A stretch of DNA of 64,000 bases from an uncultured Paraprevotella sp. (GTDB lineage Bacteria > Bacteroidota > Bacteroidia > Bacteroidales > Bacteroidaceae). The stretch spans positions 1-64,000 of the forward strand of contig CAMWUI010000001.1 of NCBI GenBank assembly GCA_947177395.1. The letters run 5' to 3'. The notes under the pieces were generated by a model. The model made no database searches and was not told the DNA's origin. It saw only the letters and a list, made by a program, of their open reading frames with translations. This document shows positions 1-9,197 of this stretch, in pieces. The position numbers and the translations under genes were made by a program. The number at the start of each line of letters is the position of its first letter. Positions within the stretch are counted from its first letter, which is position 1.

Positions 1-232
1 TTCTATTGCCATTGGCTTTATCCCGTCCCCTTCCTGGACGTGGGGGAATTTATAATTTATTTAAAGTGAGATTGTGTGCAACTCTCATTCCAAGAGAAAG
101 GGCGCATATTAGAATCAACAGTATTTGTGGAATAAAAAAACGATTGTTTACGCATATGGTTGGCTGGGTATCAATTGTTGCGCATATTTTTGGTTTTTCT
201 TTATTTTAGTTGTTACTATATAGATATTTACA
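1..232. other. left-edge region without a supported gene
   Basis: No gene is supported here. One frame reads a short open stretch that ends in TAA at about position 54 and could be the tail of a gene starting left of the window, but it is too short to judge. The rest is AT-rich and leads into the promoter of the S9 peptidase gene. The ORF-track entries in this stretch have no coding signs. Confidence 0.4.
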
Positions 233-240
233 TATCTTTG
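233..240 (+). promoter_or_regulatory. Bacteroidetes-type -7 box of the S9/SusCD locus
   Basis: TATCTTTG matches the Bacteroidetes sigma-ABfr -7 consensus TAnnTTTG exactly. A weak TTG lies about 20 bp upstream as a possible -33 element. It leaves a leader of about 70 nt before the peptidase start codon. Confidence 0.6.
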
Positions 241-315
241 CATTAATATATATCTTGGGAAGAAATGTATAGTATTGTGATAGGATTTTTTCCCTAAAGA
301 ATAAGGAAAGATTAG

Positions 316-2643
316 ATGAATATTGTAGAGAAAATCATTTTGTTTGCATGGGCTTGTGTGGGAACATGTGTGCTCTCTCATGCGGAGGACAAAGATGCTG
401 TTGCGGATTTTGTGAAAGCTGAACGTTGTACTGTAGATTCATTGTCGCGGTTGATGCTTAATAGTAATGTGACGCTTCGATGGTTAAACGGGCGTTTTGG
501 CTATTACACGATGGATGAGTATCGGGATAGCGACAAGGTGCAGCTTCATTATTTATTGGATACGCAGACCAAAAAAAGCCGGTTGCTTTTTGATACACCC
601 CGTCTCGCTGAATTGCTGACCCCGTTTATGGATGAGAAAAGACTTCCGCTCAAAGGTAATATTTATCTGAATAATCCGCGCATGGAGAAACGGGATGTAC
701 GTCGTTTGTATTTCACCTATGGCCGAAACGCTTTTGCGTATGACATACAGACAGGTAAGATGGAAATGACTGGAGAGGAGGAAGCACAGAAAAGGGATTG
801 GGGAATACGCAAGGAGTATTGGAAAGATTACAGTGCAGACAGTCTGTTCTATGTATATGCCTACGGTCACGACCTGTTCTTGTGTGAAGTCGCTTCAGGA
901 GATACAGTGCAACTGACGTCGGACGGGGAGCAGTATTACTCTTATGCTTCGGGCGGTAATAGTGTGAATGGGACGAAAGGGCATGCCTCGGGTATAGGAA
1001 AATGGGTGGGCGACACCCATAAGTATTTGTTGATAAGAGAAGACAAGCGTGAAGTGGGAATGCTGACTCTGGTGAACAATCTGACGGAGCCTCGTCCCAG
1101 ACCGGTGAGTTATAAATTTCCGATGCCCGGTGACAAGGAGGTCGTGCGTTATGCAGTATATGAAGTAGATGCCGATAGTGCATGTGTTTATCAGTTGGAT
1201 GTGGATGCATATCCGGACCAGATTATAGAAGTGCCTCGTTTCAAAATTTTCAGCGAGAGCGGAAATTATGCTTATTTTGTAAGGAAGAGCCGGGCTCAGG
1301 ACCAGATGGATCTTTGCCGTGTGGATGTACATAAGAGAGAAGTCAAAGTGTTGATTCACGAGGAATGCAAACCGCATCTAAACGAACAGCTTTTTACATA
1401 TCATGTGCTGAACAGAGGGAAAGAAATATTGTGGTGGAGCGAGCGGAACGGTCGCGGGCAATATTACCTTTACGATGGTGAAGGCCGATTGCAGCATGCC
1501 GTCACGCCACCGGATTTTGTAAGTGGAAACATCGTGCGGATAGATACGTTGGGCCGTTCATTCGTTTTTCACGGATATGGTCGGGAAAAAGGGGTGAATC
1601 CCACTTACCGTTTTTATTATAAAGTGGGGTTTGACGGGCGCGGACTCACTTGTCTGACACCGGGGAACGGGTATCACGAAGCGACTTTGTCGCCGGACGG
1701 AAAGATGCTGGTGGACCAGTGTTCCCGGATGGATAAGGCGCCGGAGCATAATGTGTTTGATCAGAAAGGACGTCTGGTGTATCATCTGGGGCAATGCGAT
1801 CTGAGCCGGCTGTATCAGCGCGGATGGCGCGAACCGGAAGTTGTGCAGGTACTGGCGGCGGACTCGGTGACACCGCTGTACGGCATTGTGTATACCCCCT
1901 TGGACATGAAGCCGGGACAGAAATATCCTGTCATAAGTAACGTATACCCGGGGCCTCACACAGATCTGGTGCCGGAAACATTCGTATTGGACGACAACGG
2001 CAACCAGTCGCTGGCGCAACTGGGTTTCATCGTCATCAACTTCTCGTACCGGGGAAGCAACCCTTATCGCGGGCGAGATTTTTACACGCATGGTTACGGC
2101 AACCTGCGCGACTATGCGCTGGCCGATGACAGGGCCGCTATCCTTCAGCTGGCCGAACGCTATCCCATGGATCTGTCCCGGGTGGGGATTTACGGGCATT
2201 CAGGCGGCGGATTCATGACGACCGCTGCCATGCTGACCTATCCGGACTTTTATAAAGTAGGGGTGGCGGCTTCGGGTAACCATGACAACAACATCTATAC
2301 CCAGTGGTGGGGAGAGACGTTTCACGGCGTGAGCCAACAGACGGACAGCACGGGGCATGCATCCTTCTCCTGCAAGATACCGACCAACATGGAGCTGGCG
2401 CAAAATCTGAAAGGACGGTTGCTGCTCATCACCGGCGATATGGACAACAATGTGCATCCTGCGTCCACGATACGTATGGCCGATGCCCTGATAAAGGCCC
2501 GCAAACGCTTCGACATGATGATAATCCCCGGAGCAGATCACGGGCTGGGCAATGCCTATTACCAGAATCTCATACGATATTATTTCGTGGATCATCTTTT
2601 GGGAAAGCAGACAAGCGATATAGATATAGTGAAGCATCAATAA
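316..2643 (+). CDS. secreted S9 family (prolyl oligopeptidase/DPP IV-like) serine peptidase
   Basis: The 775-aa protein begins with a short signal peptide and is probably periplasmic or surface-exposed. The N-terminal two thirds look like the beta-propeller part of DPP IV-type peptidases. The C-terminal part has the alpha/beta-hydrolase core: nucleophile GHSGGG (Ser about 629), acid in GDMDNNV (Asp about 710) and GADHG (His about 742). S9 enzymes cleave short peptides, often after proline. It lies 12 bp upstream of a SusC gene and appears to be the first gene of a SusC/SusD locus, so the import substrate may be a peptide rather than a glycan (inference). The family call is firm; substrate specificity cannot be read from the sequence. 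Confidence 0.9.
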   Translation: MNIVEKIILFAWACVGTCVLSHAEDKDAVADFVKAERCTVDSLSRLMLNSNVTLRWLNGRFGYYTMDEYRDSDKVQLHYLLDTQTKKSRLLFDTPRLAELLTPFMDEKRLPLKGNIYLNNPRMEKRDVRRLYFTYGRNAFAYDIQTGKMEMTGEEEAQKRDWGIRKEYWKDYSADSLFYVYAYGHDLFLCEVASGDTVQLTSDGEQYYSYASGGNSVNGTKGHASGIGKWVGDTHKYLLIREDKREVGMLTLVNNLTEPRPRPVSYKFPMPGDKEVVRYAVYEVDADSACVYQLDVDAYPDQIIEVPRFKIFSESGNYAYFVRKSRAQDQMDLCRVDVHKREVKVLIHEECKPHLNEQLFTYHVLNRGKEILWWSERNGRGQYYLYDGEGRLQHAVTPPDFVSGNIVRIDTLGRSFVFHGYGREKGVNPTYRFYYKVGFDGRGLTCLTPGNGYHEATLSPDGKMLVDQCSRMDKAPEHNVFDQKGRLVYHLGQCDLSRLYQRGWREPEVVQVLAADSVTPLYGIVYTPLDMKPGQKYPVISNVYPGPHTDLVPETFVLDDNGNQSLAQLGFIVINFSYRGSNPYRGRDFYTHGYGNLRDYALADDRAAILQLAERYPMDLSRVGIYGHSGGGFMTTAAMLTYPDFYKVGVAASGNHDNNIYTQWWGETFHGVSQQTDSTGHASFSCKIPTNMELAQNLKGRLLLITGDMDNNVHPASTIRMADALIKARKRFDMMIIPGADHGLGNAYYQNLIRYYFVDHLLGKQTSDIDIVKHQ

Positions 2644-2655
2644 TAAAGAATACCT

Positions 2656-5600
2656 ATGGTGAGAATTTACAGGTGGATATGTACGGTCGTGCTGATTGTC
2701 TTTATCGGCATCGGGGCTGTTGCTCAATCCGTTCCCATGGTGCATGGTACGGTGAAGGCCGCCGACGGTGAACCTTTGCCCGGTGTGACCATCCGTGTGA
2801 AAGGAAGCAAGGAGATGGCCATAACCGACATGGACGGACATTTTAAGATAAAGGTGCCGCAGAATGCCGTGCTTACCTTCGACTATCTGGGACACAAGAC
2901 GGTCGAGAGAAAGGCGAGTACGGAAAAGGCGATGGACATCGTGATGGAAGAGGACCACAAGGAACTGAGCGAGGTGGTGGTCACATCCGGATATTTCCAG
3001 ACGGACATCCGCAAGAGCACGGGGTCGGTGGGCATACTGACAGAAGAAGACCTGAAGGATGCGCCGCTGGCCAATGTGGACATGCTGATGCAGGGCAAGC
3101 TGGCCGGTGTGAACGTGCAGGCACAGTCCGGACGTCCCGGCGAGTCGGCCAAGATACGTATCCGCGGCACAAGTTCCATCACGGGCAACAACGAACCCTT
3201 GTGGGTGGTGGACGGTGTACCCATCCAGAAAGATCTGCCCGCCATGGGTAGCCGTTATGTGCGCACGGGGGATTTCAGTACGCTCTATGCCAACGGCGTG
3301 GCCGGAATCAGTCCGCAGAATATCGAAAGTATCAACGTGCTGAAAGACGCCGCTGCCGCAGCCATCTACGGTTCGCAGGCACAGGCCGGTGTCATTGTCA
3401 TCACGACAAAGAAGGGAAAGGCCGGTGCCACACGTCTGAACTATTCCGGCTCCGTGTCTGTGCAGACCTCGCCTTCGCGGGACGCCAATCTGATGAATTC
3501 GGCCGAGAAACTGGCTTACGAACAGAGCATCTGGGACGAATTCTCTGCCGAGGGTTACAGAAACGGGACGTACTATCCCCGTGTCGGCATCGTCGGACAG
3601 ATTCGTTCCGGATACGGGAAGTTCGCGGGGATGACCGTGGCTGAGCAGGACGAATACATCCGCCAGTTGGCGGGTACGTCGACCGACTGGTTCGAAGCCA
3701 TGTTCCGCAACACCGTCTCCACATCGCACAACGTGGCCGTCTCCGGAGGTTCGGACAAGATGACATTCTATGTATCCGGGGGGCTTAGCACCAACAAAGG
3801 TATCGTGAAGAAAACGGCAAGCGACGGTTATAACTTCAGTGCCAAAATCAACGGTACTCCTTCCCGCAGGCTCTCATACAGCGTCAGCGCCGACTACTCC
3901 AATCTCCAGAGCCTGTCGTCGAGCAACTCGTTCGACATCTTCCGGTATGCCTATTTTGCCAACCCCTATGAGAAACTGTACAACGCCGACGGCAGCTATG
4001 CGGCCGACAATACCTATTTCTCGCTGGCCAATGCCAACGGCTCCACAACCAGTCCGTTGCCGTCGAACGGTGTGAACATGATGCGCGAGATAGACCAGAC
4101 TACGACCGAGGCTATCAGTGCCGCCACAGTTCTGCGCGCAGATCTGACCTGGCGCGTCACCGACAACTTCCGCCTCTACGGACTGGCCTCTTACACGAAC
4201 AGCAATGACGAGTCGGACAACGAAGTGGGACAGGACACCTATACGGCGTGGCTCGACCGCCCGTTCGACGACGCGGCCATGAACTCCAAACGCATCTACG
4301 GATCCATGACACAGACGGCCAACCGTAACTCCTCCTGGCTGTTGCGCGCGCAGGCCAATTACAGCAAGGACTTCCTGCGCCATCATCACATCAGTGCCGT
4401 GGTCGGTACGGAGGTGCGCAAGAATTATGCCAAGACTATTTTCAGCAAGCGCTACGGCTACGACCCTGTGACGGGCAACCACTCCTTCCCGCTGTTGAAC
4501 GGCAGTTCGTCCGTCTCTACGGACATGGAGACCTACCAGACTATTCTGAACGGATGCAGCGGACAGAGCCGTTCGGAAAATGCTTTCGCCTCCTTCTACG
4601 GCGCGCTCGATTATGTGCTGATGAACCGTTATGTGGCCAACGTGACGGCCCGTTCCGACGGTTCGAACAATTTCGGCAGCAAGGAACAGTTCAACATGAC
4701 ATGGTCCGTCGGGCTGGGGTGGAACCTCGACGAAGAGCGGTTCATGAAAAAACTCCAGCCGTATGTCAGCCACGCCACGGTGCGCATGTCTGTCGGTCTG
4801 ACGGGCGGTGTCAACAAGAGCGTCTATCCCGTGCTTATCATGAACTATCTGTCCTCCTACCGCAACAGCGACACGCAGGCCTATCGTCTGGGCCAGATTG
4901 GCAATGCCCCCAATCCGCACCTGCGTTGGGAGCACACCCGCGACTGGAACGCCTCCATCGACCTCGGTTTCATGCGCGACCGTGTGAACCTCACTGTTTC
5001 GGCCTACCGTCGTCTGGGCTACGACCTGGTGACGCCAGTGACCGTGGTAACGACGACCGGTTTCAGCACACAGAGCTACAATACCTCCGAACAGGTCAAC
5101 CAGGGAGTGGAGTTTATGGTCAATGCCACGCCCGTACGTGTCAAGGACTTCAGTTGGTCGGTGTCGGTCAACGCCGCTTACAATCAGAATGTGCTGACGT
5201 CCTATAAGTCGCCCACCGGTTCCGTGTTCGGCGACTACTACGAGGGGTACCCTCTGGGCAAGATATTCACGGGAATCTCCGCAGGCATCAGTCCCGAGAC
5301 CGGTCTTTACACCTACAAGCCGCGTCCCGATGCCGTGTTCAACAACCTGGCCGACCGTCGCGACTTCAGGAACTACCTGTTCTATATCGGCACGAGCAAC
5401 TACCCCTGGACGGGCGGTCTGTCGACTCACTTCAGCTACAAAGACCTGTCGCTGAGCGTCAGCACCTCGTTCTCACTCAGCGGTTTCGTGAAGAACCGCA
5501 TCACGCCTGCCGTATCCTATTCCACTCTCTTCGGCTCCACGACCAACCACATCCCCACCGACCGCAACGACATCTACGTGGCACACTTGAACGTGCCTTC

Positions 5601-5955
5601 GGCCGCTGCTTACCGGTGGACTCCCGACAACCCCGTCACCGACGGCTATCCGCGGCTCATCGATGCTTACGGCCAGGCGCTCAATCTGGACGTCGACCTG
5701 CCCGCCACCTCTTCCACCATTACCGACTGCGTCTACTATGAGAACGCCTCCTACTGGAAGATAGGTTCCGTCACGCTCATGTACAACCTGCCCGAACGCA
5801 TCTACAAGAAGATGCGCATGACCGGTCTCGGCGTCTCCTTCACGGCCAACAACCTCTGGATTGTTTCCGGCTACTCCGGCATGAACCCCGAGACCCCCGG
5901 TGCCGTCTATCCCATGAGCCGCAGTTTCTCCGTCGGCCTGAACCTTGGACTTTAA
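2656..5955 (+). CDS. SusC/RagA-family TonB-dependent outer-membrane transporter
   Basis: The 1099-aa protein has a signal peptide (about residues 1-23), a carboxypeptidase-regulatory-like domain (about 28-105, GEPLPGVTIRVKG), a TonB plug with SusC hallmarks such as IRIRGTSSI, WVVDGVPI and AAAAIYGSQA, and then a long beta-barrel region. Length is typical for SusC. It should form the barrel under the SusD lid encoded directly downstream (its stop lies just ahead of the SusD ATG) and import a bulky nutrient with TonB energy. The gene is richer in GC than the peptidase before it. The cargo is unknown; pairing with an S9 peptidase suggests peptides (inference). Confidence 0.95.
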   Translation: MVRIYRWICTVVLIVFIGIGAVAQSVPMVHGTVKAADGEPLPGVTIRVKGSKEMAITDMDGHFKIKVPQNAVLTFDYLGHKTVERKASTEKAMDIVMEEDHKELSEVVVTSGYFQTDIRKSTGSVGILTEEDLKDAPLANVDMLMQGKLAGVNVQAQSGRPGESAKIRIRGTSSITGNNEPLWVVDGVPIQKDLPAMGSRYVRTGDFSTLYANGVAGISPQNIESINVLKDAAAAAIYGSQAQAGVIVITTKKGKAGATRLNYSGSVSVQTSPSRDANLMNSAEKLAYEQSIWDEFSAEGYRNGTYYPRVGIVGQIRSGYGKFAGMTVAEQDEYIRQLAGTSTDWFEAMFRNTVSTSHNVAVSGGSDKMTFYVSGGLSTNKGIVKKTASDGYNFSAKINGTPSRRLSYSVSADYSNLQSLSSSNSFDIFRYAYFANPYEKLYNADGSYAADNTYFSLANANGSTTSPLPSNGVNMMREIDQTTTEAISAATVLRADLTWRVTDNFRLYGLASYTNSNDESDNEVGQDTYTAWLDRPFDDAAMNSKRIYGSMTQTANRNSSWLLRAQANYSKDFLRHHHISAVVGTEVRKNYAKTIFSKRYGYDPVTGNHSFPLLNGSSSVSTDMETYQTILNGCSGQSRSENAFASFYGALDYVLMNRYVANVTARSDGSNNFGSKEQFNMTWSVGLGWNLDEERFMKKLQPYVSHATVRMSVGLTGGVNKSVYPVLIMNYLSSYRNSDTQAYRLGQIGNAPNPHLRWEHTRDWNASIDLGFMRDRVNLTVSAYRRLGYDLVTPVTVVTTTGFSTQSYNTSEQVNQGVEFMVNATPVRVKDFSWSVSVNAAYNQNVLTSYKSPTGSVFGDYYEGYPLGKIFTGISAGISPETGLYTYKPRPDAVFNNLADRRDFRNYLFYIGTSNYPWTGGLSTHFSYKDLSLSVSTSFSLSGFVKNRITPAVSYSTLFGSTTNHIPTDRNDIYVAHLNVPSAAAYRWTPDNPVTDGYPRLIDAYGQALNLDVDLPATSSTITDCVYYENASYWKIGSVTLMYNLPERIYKKMRMTGLGVSFTANNLWIVSGYSGMNPETPGAVYPMSRSFSVGLNLGL

Positions 5956-5968
5956 ACACGAAAACCGC

Positions 5969-7369
5969 ATGAAGATGAAAATACAGAAGAATATATTGTA
6001 CGGCCTGCTGGCAACCCTCGTGCTCGCCTCCTGCAACGATTTCCTCGACATCAAGCCCTATGGCAAGACCATTCCGCGGACCGCGGAAGAGTTCTCCGCC
6101 CTCGTGCACAAGATGCTCAAGGGCGTAGACGAGGGAACCACCGAAGAACGTTACATCATCGGCACCGTGTCCGAGAGTTCGCACTACGAGCAGGTGGCCG
6201 ACAACATGGAAGTCAACCTCACCGAGTACCCCGGCGGACAGATGCTGTCCACTTACATGGGCGACGTTGTCACCAGTGCGATGGGTAGCCCCTACAGCCT
6301 GCTCTATGAGAACATACGCAACTGCAACATCGTGCTCGACGAGTTCACCGACGGAAGCGACACGCCCGAGGGACGCGACCTCGTGGGTACGGCCTACGCG
6401 CTGCGCGGTATCTGCTACTACCAACTCCTGCGCCGCTTTTGTCCTCCCGCAGGCAGCGGCGACGAGATGCTTGGCGTGCCCCTCGTCACCACGTTCGACA
6501 TGGAAGCACGGCCGGTACGCTCTACTTTCGATGCCACCGTGGCGCAGGCCGAGAGTGATTTGCGGAAGGCCATTTCCTTCCACATCTCCGACGAGATGTT
6601 CCGCATCAACGACGACGTGCTCACCGGTTTCCTCGCCCGCCTCTACTTCTGGGTCGGACGCTATGCCGAAGCCCGCGCCGAGGCCCGCCTCCTCATGGCG
6701 AAATACCCACTGCTCAGCGGCGGCGATTACGAGACGATGATGCGCGAGCAGTATGGCCTGCACGGCAACATGCTCATCAAAGGTAATCTGTTGCGTTCGT
6801 CGACGTCCGACGTGAGCGGCAACTACAACTCCATTGCCTACCGCCCCCTGAGCGTACGCTTCGTCTCCCTCTTCGCCGAGGGCGACCGCGACATCCGCTA
6901 CCGTCTCTTCGTGGGCCGCAAGCGCAAGACCGCCAAGACCATCTTCGCTTGCATGCGTGCCGCCGAGATGTACCTCATTGCCATGGAGAGCAGTTACCAT
7001 CTGGGCGAAACGGAGGAGGCCCTTCGTCTGCTCAACGACTTCCGCCGCCATCGCATCGAGGGTGTCGAGGACTACACGTCGGAGACCCTGCCCGCCATCC
7101 GCGATGACGAATACATCCGCACCGATGCCATGGGACGCCCCCTCACGCCCTTGCTCTACGCCATCCTCTGCGAGCGCCGCAAGGAACTCTACATGGAGGG
7201 CGATCGTATTTTCGAACTCAAGCGCAACGGGCGCCCCGAGTTTTGGGTGACGCGCAACGGACTGAAATACTATACCCGTCGTTTCATGTACACCTTCCCC
7301 CTGCCGGCGAAGGACATCATGCTCCAGCCTGCCTTGCAGCAGAATCCGGGCTACGAAGAAACTTATTGA
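5969..7369 (+). CDS. SusD/RagB-family nutrient-binding outer-membrane lipoprotein
   Basis: I use the ATG at 5969 (466 aa) rather than the upstream TTG in the ORF track, because it gives a clean lipoprotein signal with lipobox LASC (Cys 22). The sequence after it (DFLDIKPYG) is typical of mature SusD starts. Further SusD marks are ALRGICYYQLLR near residues 135-145 and RRKELYMEGDRIFELKR near the C-terminus. It is the substrate-capturing lid on the neighbouring SusC barrel. The start lies 13 bp after the SusC stop, so the two genes are surely cotranscribed. Confidence 0.94.
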   Translation: MKMKIQKNILYGLLATLVLASCNDFLDIKPYGKTIPRTAEEFSALVHKMLKGVDEGTTEERYIIGTVSESSHYEQVADNMEVNLTEYPGGQMLSTYMGDVVTSAMGSPYSLLYENIRNCNIVLDEFTDGSDTPEGRDLVGTAYALRGICYYQLLRRFCPPAGSGDEMLGVPLVTTFDMEARPVRSTFDATVAQAESDLRKAISFHISDEMFRINDDVLTGFLARLYFWVGRYAEARAEARLLMAKYPLLSGGDYETMMREQYGLHGNMLIKGNLLRSSTSDVSGNYNSIAYRPLSVRFVSLFAEGDRDIRYRLFVGRKRKTAKTIFACMRAAEMYLIAMESSYHLGETEEALRLLNDFRRHRIEGVEDYTSETLPAIRDDEYIRTDAMGRPLTPLLYAILCERRKELYMEGDRIFELKRNGRPEFWVTRNGLKYYTRRFMYTFPLPAKDIMLQPALQQNPGYEETY

Positions 7370-7391
7370 ACGCGGGTAGAGGATAACGAAA

Positions 7392-7613
7392 ATGAATAAA
7401 TACGAACGCGATATGAGACAGATTATCAGATGGGCCGCCTTGTGCGCGGTGGCCGCCTGCGGACTGGCGTCCTGCGAACATGTGTCCGAAACACCGGAGG
7501 TCAACACGGGGTACAAGACGAACTTTCGTCTGCCCGACCCCGAGTTCCTGACGGACGAGGACCGTGCCTTCATCGAGGCACAGGAGGCCGAATACGAACG
7601 GAACGCAAAATAG
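7392..7613 (+). CDS. small lipoprotein of the SusC/SusD locus, function unknown
   Basis: The 73-aa product has a basic N-terminus, a hydrophobic stretch and a lipobox ending in LASC (Cys 28), followed by only about 45 polar, acidic residues ending in a Glu-rich segment. It lies 22 bp after SusD and about 46 bp before the next lipoprotein gene, so it looks like an operon member and not a chance ORF. An ATG at 7413 is an alternative start and leaves the lipobox intact. I do not recognise a family. A small surface lipoprotein associated with the SusCD complex is the simplest idea, without proof. Confidence 0.6.
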   Translation: MNKYERDMRQIIRWAALCAVAACGLASCEHVSETPEVNTGYKTNFRLPDPEFLTDEDRAFIEAQEAEYERNAK

Positions 7614-7659
7614 AGACAACCATTTTTTAATTTCATTTATTAATTCAAAAAACAACAAG

Positions 7660-8688
7660 ATGAAAAAGTTTTTTTATTCAATGATGGCTTGTGCGCTGGC
7701 TTTTGCCAACGTGGCCTGTAGTGACGATGAAGTGAGCGAGGCTACTAACGGCGGCACCGGCGAAGCTACTCCTGTAGCTGTGATGTATTCCTTTGCCCAA
7801 AAGGCTTATTTGTTGGGACAGTCTACGGAACTGACCGTGGAATTGCTTGACAAGAATGCCAAGGCTATCGTGGCCGAGGAGGATATTACCGTGACGTTGT
7901 TGGTGGATGAGGCAACTACGGCTGTTGAAGGCGTAAATTTCGAGGTTGAGAGCAAGACCGCAACGGTGGCCAAGGGCTCGAACAAGTGTACTTTCGTGCT
8001 GAAGAGCATCGTACCCGTTGAGGACAATGAGGAAGGCGAAGCCAAGCCGGAACCGGGCAAGACTATTGTCTTTGGTTTGCAGATAGAGGATAGCAAACTG
8101 TATGAGTTCAATGGCGGAGCCTTCCCGAAAGCAACGGTAAATGTTGTTGGTAGCATGGTTTCCAATCTCTACGGCACATGGGTGATGAACGAGGTACTGA
8201 CTACAAAGGAGTTTATGGAAGATATGTGGGGTGACATGGTCAGCGGCTATGAATATTTTCCTGTATTCGAAGCGAATGATAAGTTTATCTTTGAGGACGG
8301 TAAGCTGAAGACGGAACTGACGTCTGCTTTGAAAAACTATTTTAGTCCGGAATCGGAATTCGTGTTTGGTCCGGAGAGGCCGGCAGATAAGAACACAGGC
8401 GTTCGTCCAGTGGATTCTATGGATCCGATTGCTTTGCAGATGATAGAATTGCAGAATGTTAACCGTTATTTCTCGGCTACAGAGATGAGTGAGGACAAGG
8501 TTGCGTTGGTTGGCTTGCGCAACATTATGACCGACGATGGCGAGGTTCTGTTGGATGTGTATGTTCTCGATCACGAGTCTCGTTCTTTCATGCCGGAGAT
8601 GGCTGATTTCGGTATGTACGGCGACGAGAAACCGACGGCTTGGCAAACTGGTATGTACATTAACTTCACGTTGAAGAGGGCAGAGTAA
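7660..8688 (+). CDS. lipoprotein with Calx-beta-like N-terminal domain, SusCD-associated
   Basis: The start at 7660 is chosen because it begins a lipoprotein signal (lipobox NVAC, Cys 20); the longer ORF upstream is out of keeping. After a short linker, residues about 35-155 look like a beta-sandwich of Calx-beta type (alternating strands, TTAVEGVNFEV, a loop rich in Glu and Pro). The remaining 185 residues include alternating strands and may form a second beta domain. Its position at the end of a SusC/SusD operon matches that of surface glycan- or peptide-binding lipoproteins. A functionally equivalent gene (32540-33811) sits in the second SusCD locus of this window. Confidence 0.7.
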   Translation: MKKFFYSMMACALAFANVACSDDEVSEATNGGTGEATPVAVMYSFAQKAYLLGQSTELTVELLDKNAKAIVAEEDITVTLLVDEATTAVEGVNFEVESKTATVAKGSNKCTFVLKSIVPVEDNEEGEAKPEPGKTIVFGLQIEDSKLYEFNGGAFPKATVNVVGSMVSNLYGTWVMNEVLTTKEFMEDMWGDMVSGYEYFPVFEANDKFIFEDGKLKTELTSALKNYFSPESEFVFGPERPADKNTGVRPVDSMDPIALQMIELQNVNRYFSATEMSEDKVALVGLRNIMTDDGEVLLDVYVLDHESRSFMPEMADFGMYGDEKPTAWQTGMYINFTLKRAE

Positions 8689-8818
8689 GGATGCCGCGGG
8701 CGTTCGTCCCGCCGTCCTGTTTCATAGGGGAGACTTTTCGGTCCGTGCGGGCCGGGGAGCCTCCCCGATTATATTATTCCGCAGAGACTCCATAGGGGCA
8801 AAATGCATTTTTCTTCAT
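8689..8818. other. GC-rich spacer after the first SusCD locus
   Basis: No coding sequence is seen. It holds a short GC hairpin (CGGGGA-GCC-TCCCCG at 8753-8767) followed by an AT-rich run, possibly a weak terminator of the locus. Confidence 0.35.
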
Positions 8819-8972
8819 CCAGGGGGGCAGATGGGGGGCAGATAAAAGCCTTTTCTGCAAAGTATATAGAAAAGAAAATTAATTGCCTTCCCTTTAAAGG
8901 CGGCCTAATTAGTTTTTCACTCCGGAAAAGTTTGCAAAACATCTGCCTTATCTGCCCCATCTGCCCCCCTGG
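8819..8972. repeat. inverted-repeat element with CCTTTAAAGG centre (copy 1)
   Basis: The left arm (8819-8845) and right arm (8948-8972) are reverse complements over about 25 bp except for two extra Gs on the left. Each arm contains direct repeats of GCAGAT/ATCTGCC spaced 9-10 bp. The interior of about 100 bp holds the palindrome CCTTTAAAGG (8891-8900). A related arrangement is at 39723-39843. The element ends 7 bp before a 23-bp tandem array. The ORF predicted across it (8769-8993, minus) is an artefact of the arms. Confidence 0.7.
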
Positions 8973-8979
8973 GAGATAA

Positions 8980-9094
8980 GGATGCCCATCCAAGCGCTCT
9001 TAGGATGCCCATTCTAACCCCCTTATAATGCCCATTCAAGCACCCTTAGAATGCCCATCCTAATACCCTTAGGATGCCCATTCAAGCGACCTTA
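8980..9094. repeat. tandem array, five 23-bp units (TGCCCA-centred)
   Basis: Five contiguous units begin at 8980, 9003, 9026, 9049 and 9072 with an exact 23-bp period. When phased as arm-centre-arm, units read like TTAGGA-TGCCCA-TCCTAA or TTAGGA-TGCCCA-TTCTAA plus a 5-bp spacer, so most can fold into a 6-bp stem with a 6-nt loop. There are no spacers of CRISPR type. It belongs to the dispersed repeat family also found at about 26.6, 39.5, 52.1 and 60.1 kb. Confidence 0.9.
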
Positions 9095-9160
9095 GTTACA
9101 GTCCTGCGGCACTCCGCGCTTTTTACGCGGCTAATGTTTCGCCGGGCAGGCTTATTTTTA

Positions 9161-9168
9161 TATCTTTA
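9161..9168 (+). promoter_or_regulatory. probable -7 box for the PNGase F-like gene
   Basis: TATCTTTA differs from TAnnTTTG at the last base only. TTTC lies 20 bp upstream (9137-9140) as a near -33 element. The predicted transcript start leaves a leader of about 20-25 nt before the ATG at 9198. Confidence 0.45.
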
Positions 9169-9197
9169 CGCGGCCGACAGAGAATGCCTGTGGGAGA

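Noticed and set aside
6-209. 67-aa ORF at the left edge
   Set aside because: No start context, motif or promoter, and AT-rich non-coding look after position 55.
2200-7636. Long minus-strand ORFs (509, 518 and 598 aa) opposite the SusC and SusD genes
   Set aside because: They mirror GC-rich codons of clear SusC/SusD genes on the other strand, show no domains and have Arg/His/Gly-rich composition typical of shadow ORFs.
8769-8993. 74-aa minus-strand ORF
   Set aside because: It lies across the inverted-repeat arms and its sequence reflects the ATCTGCC repeats; no signal of coding.
8980-9094. CRISPR array
   Set aside because: Units are contiguous 23-mers without 30-40-bp unique spacers, and no cas gene is present in the window.
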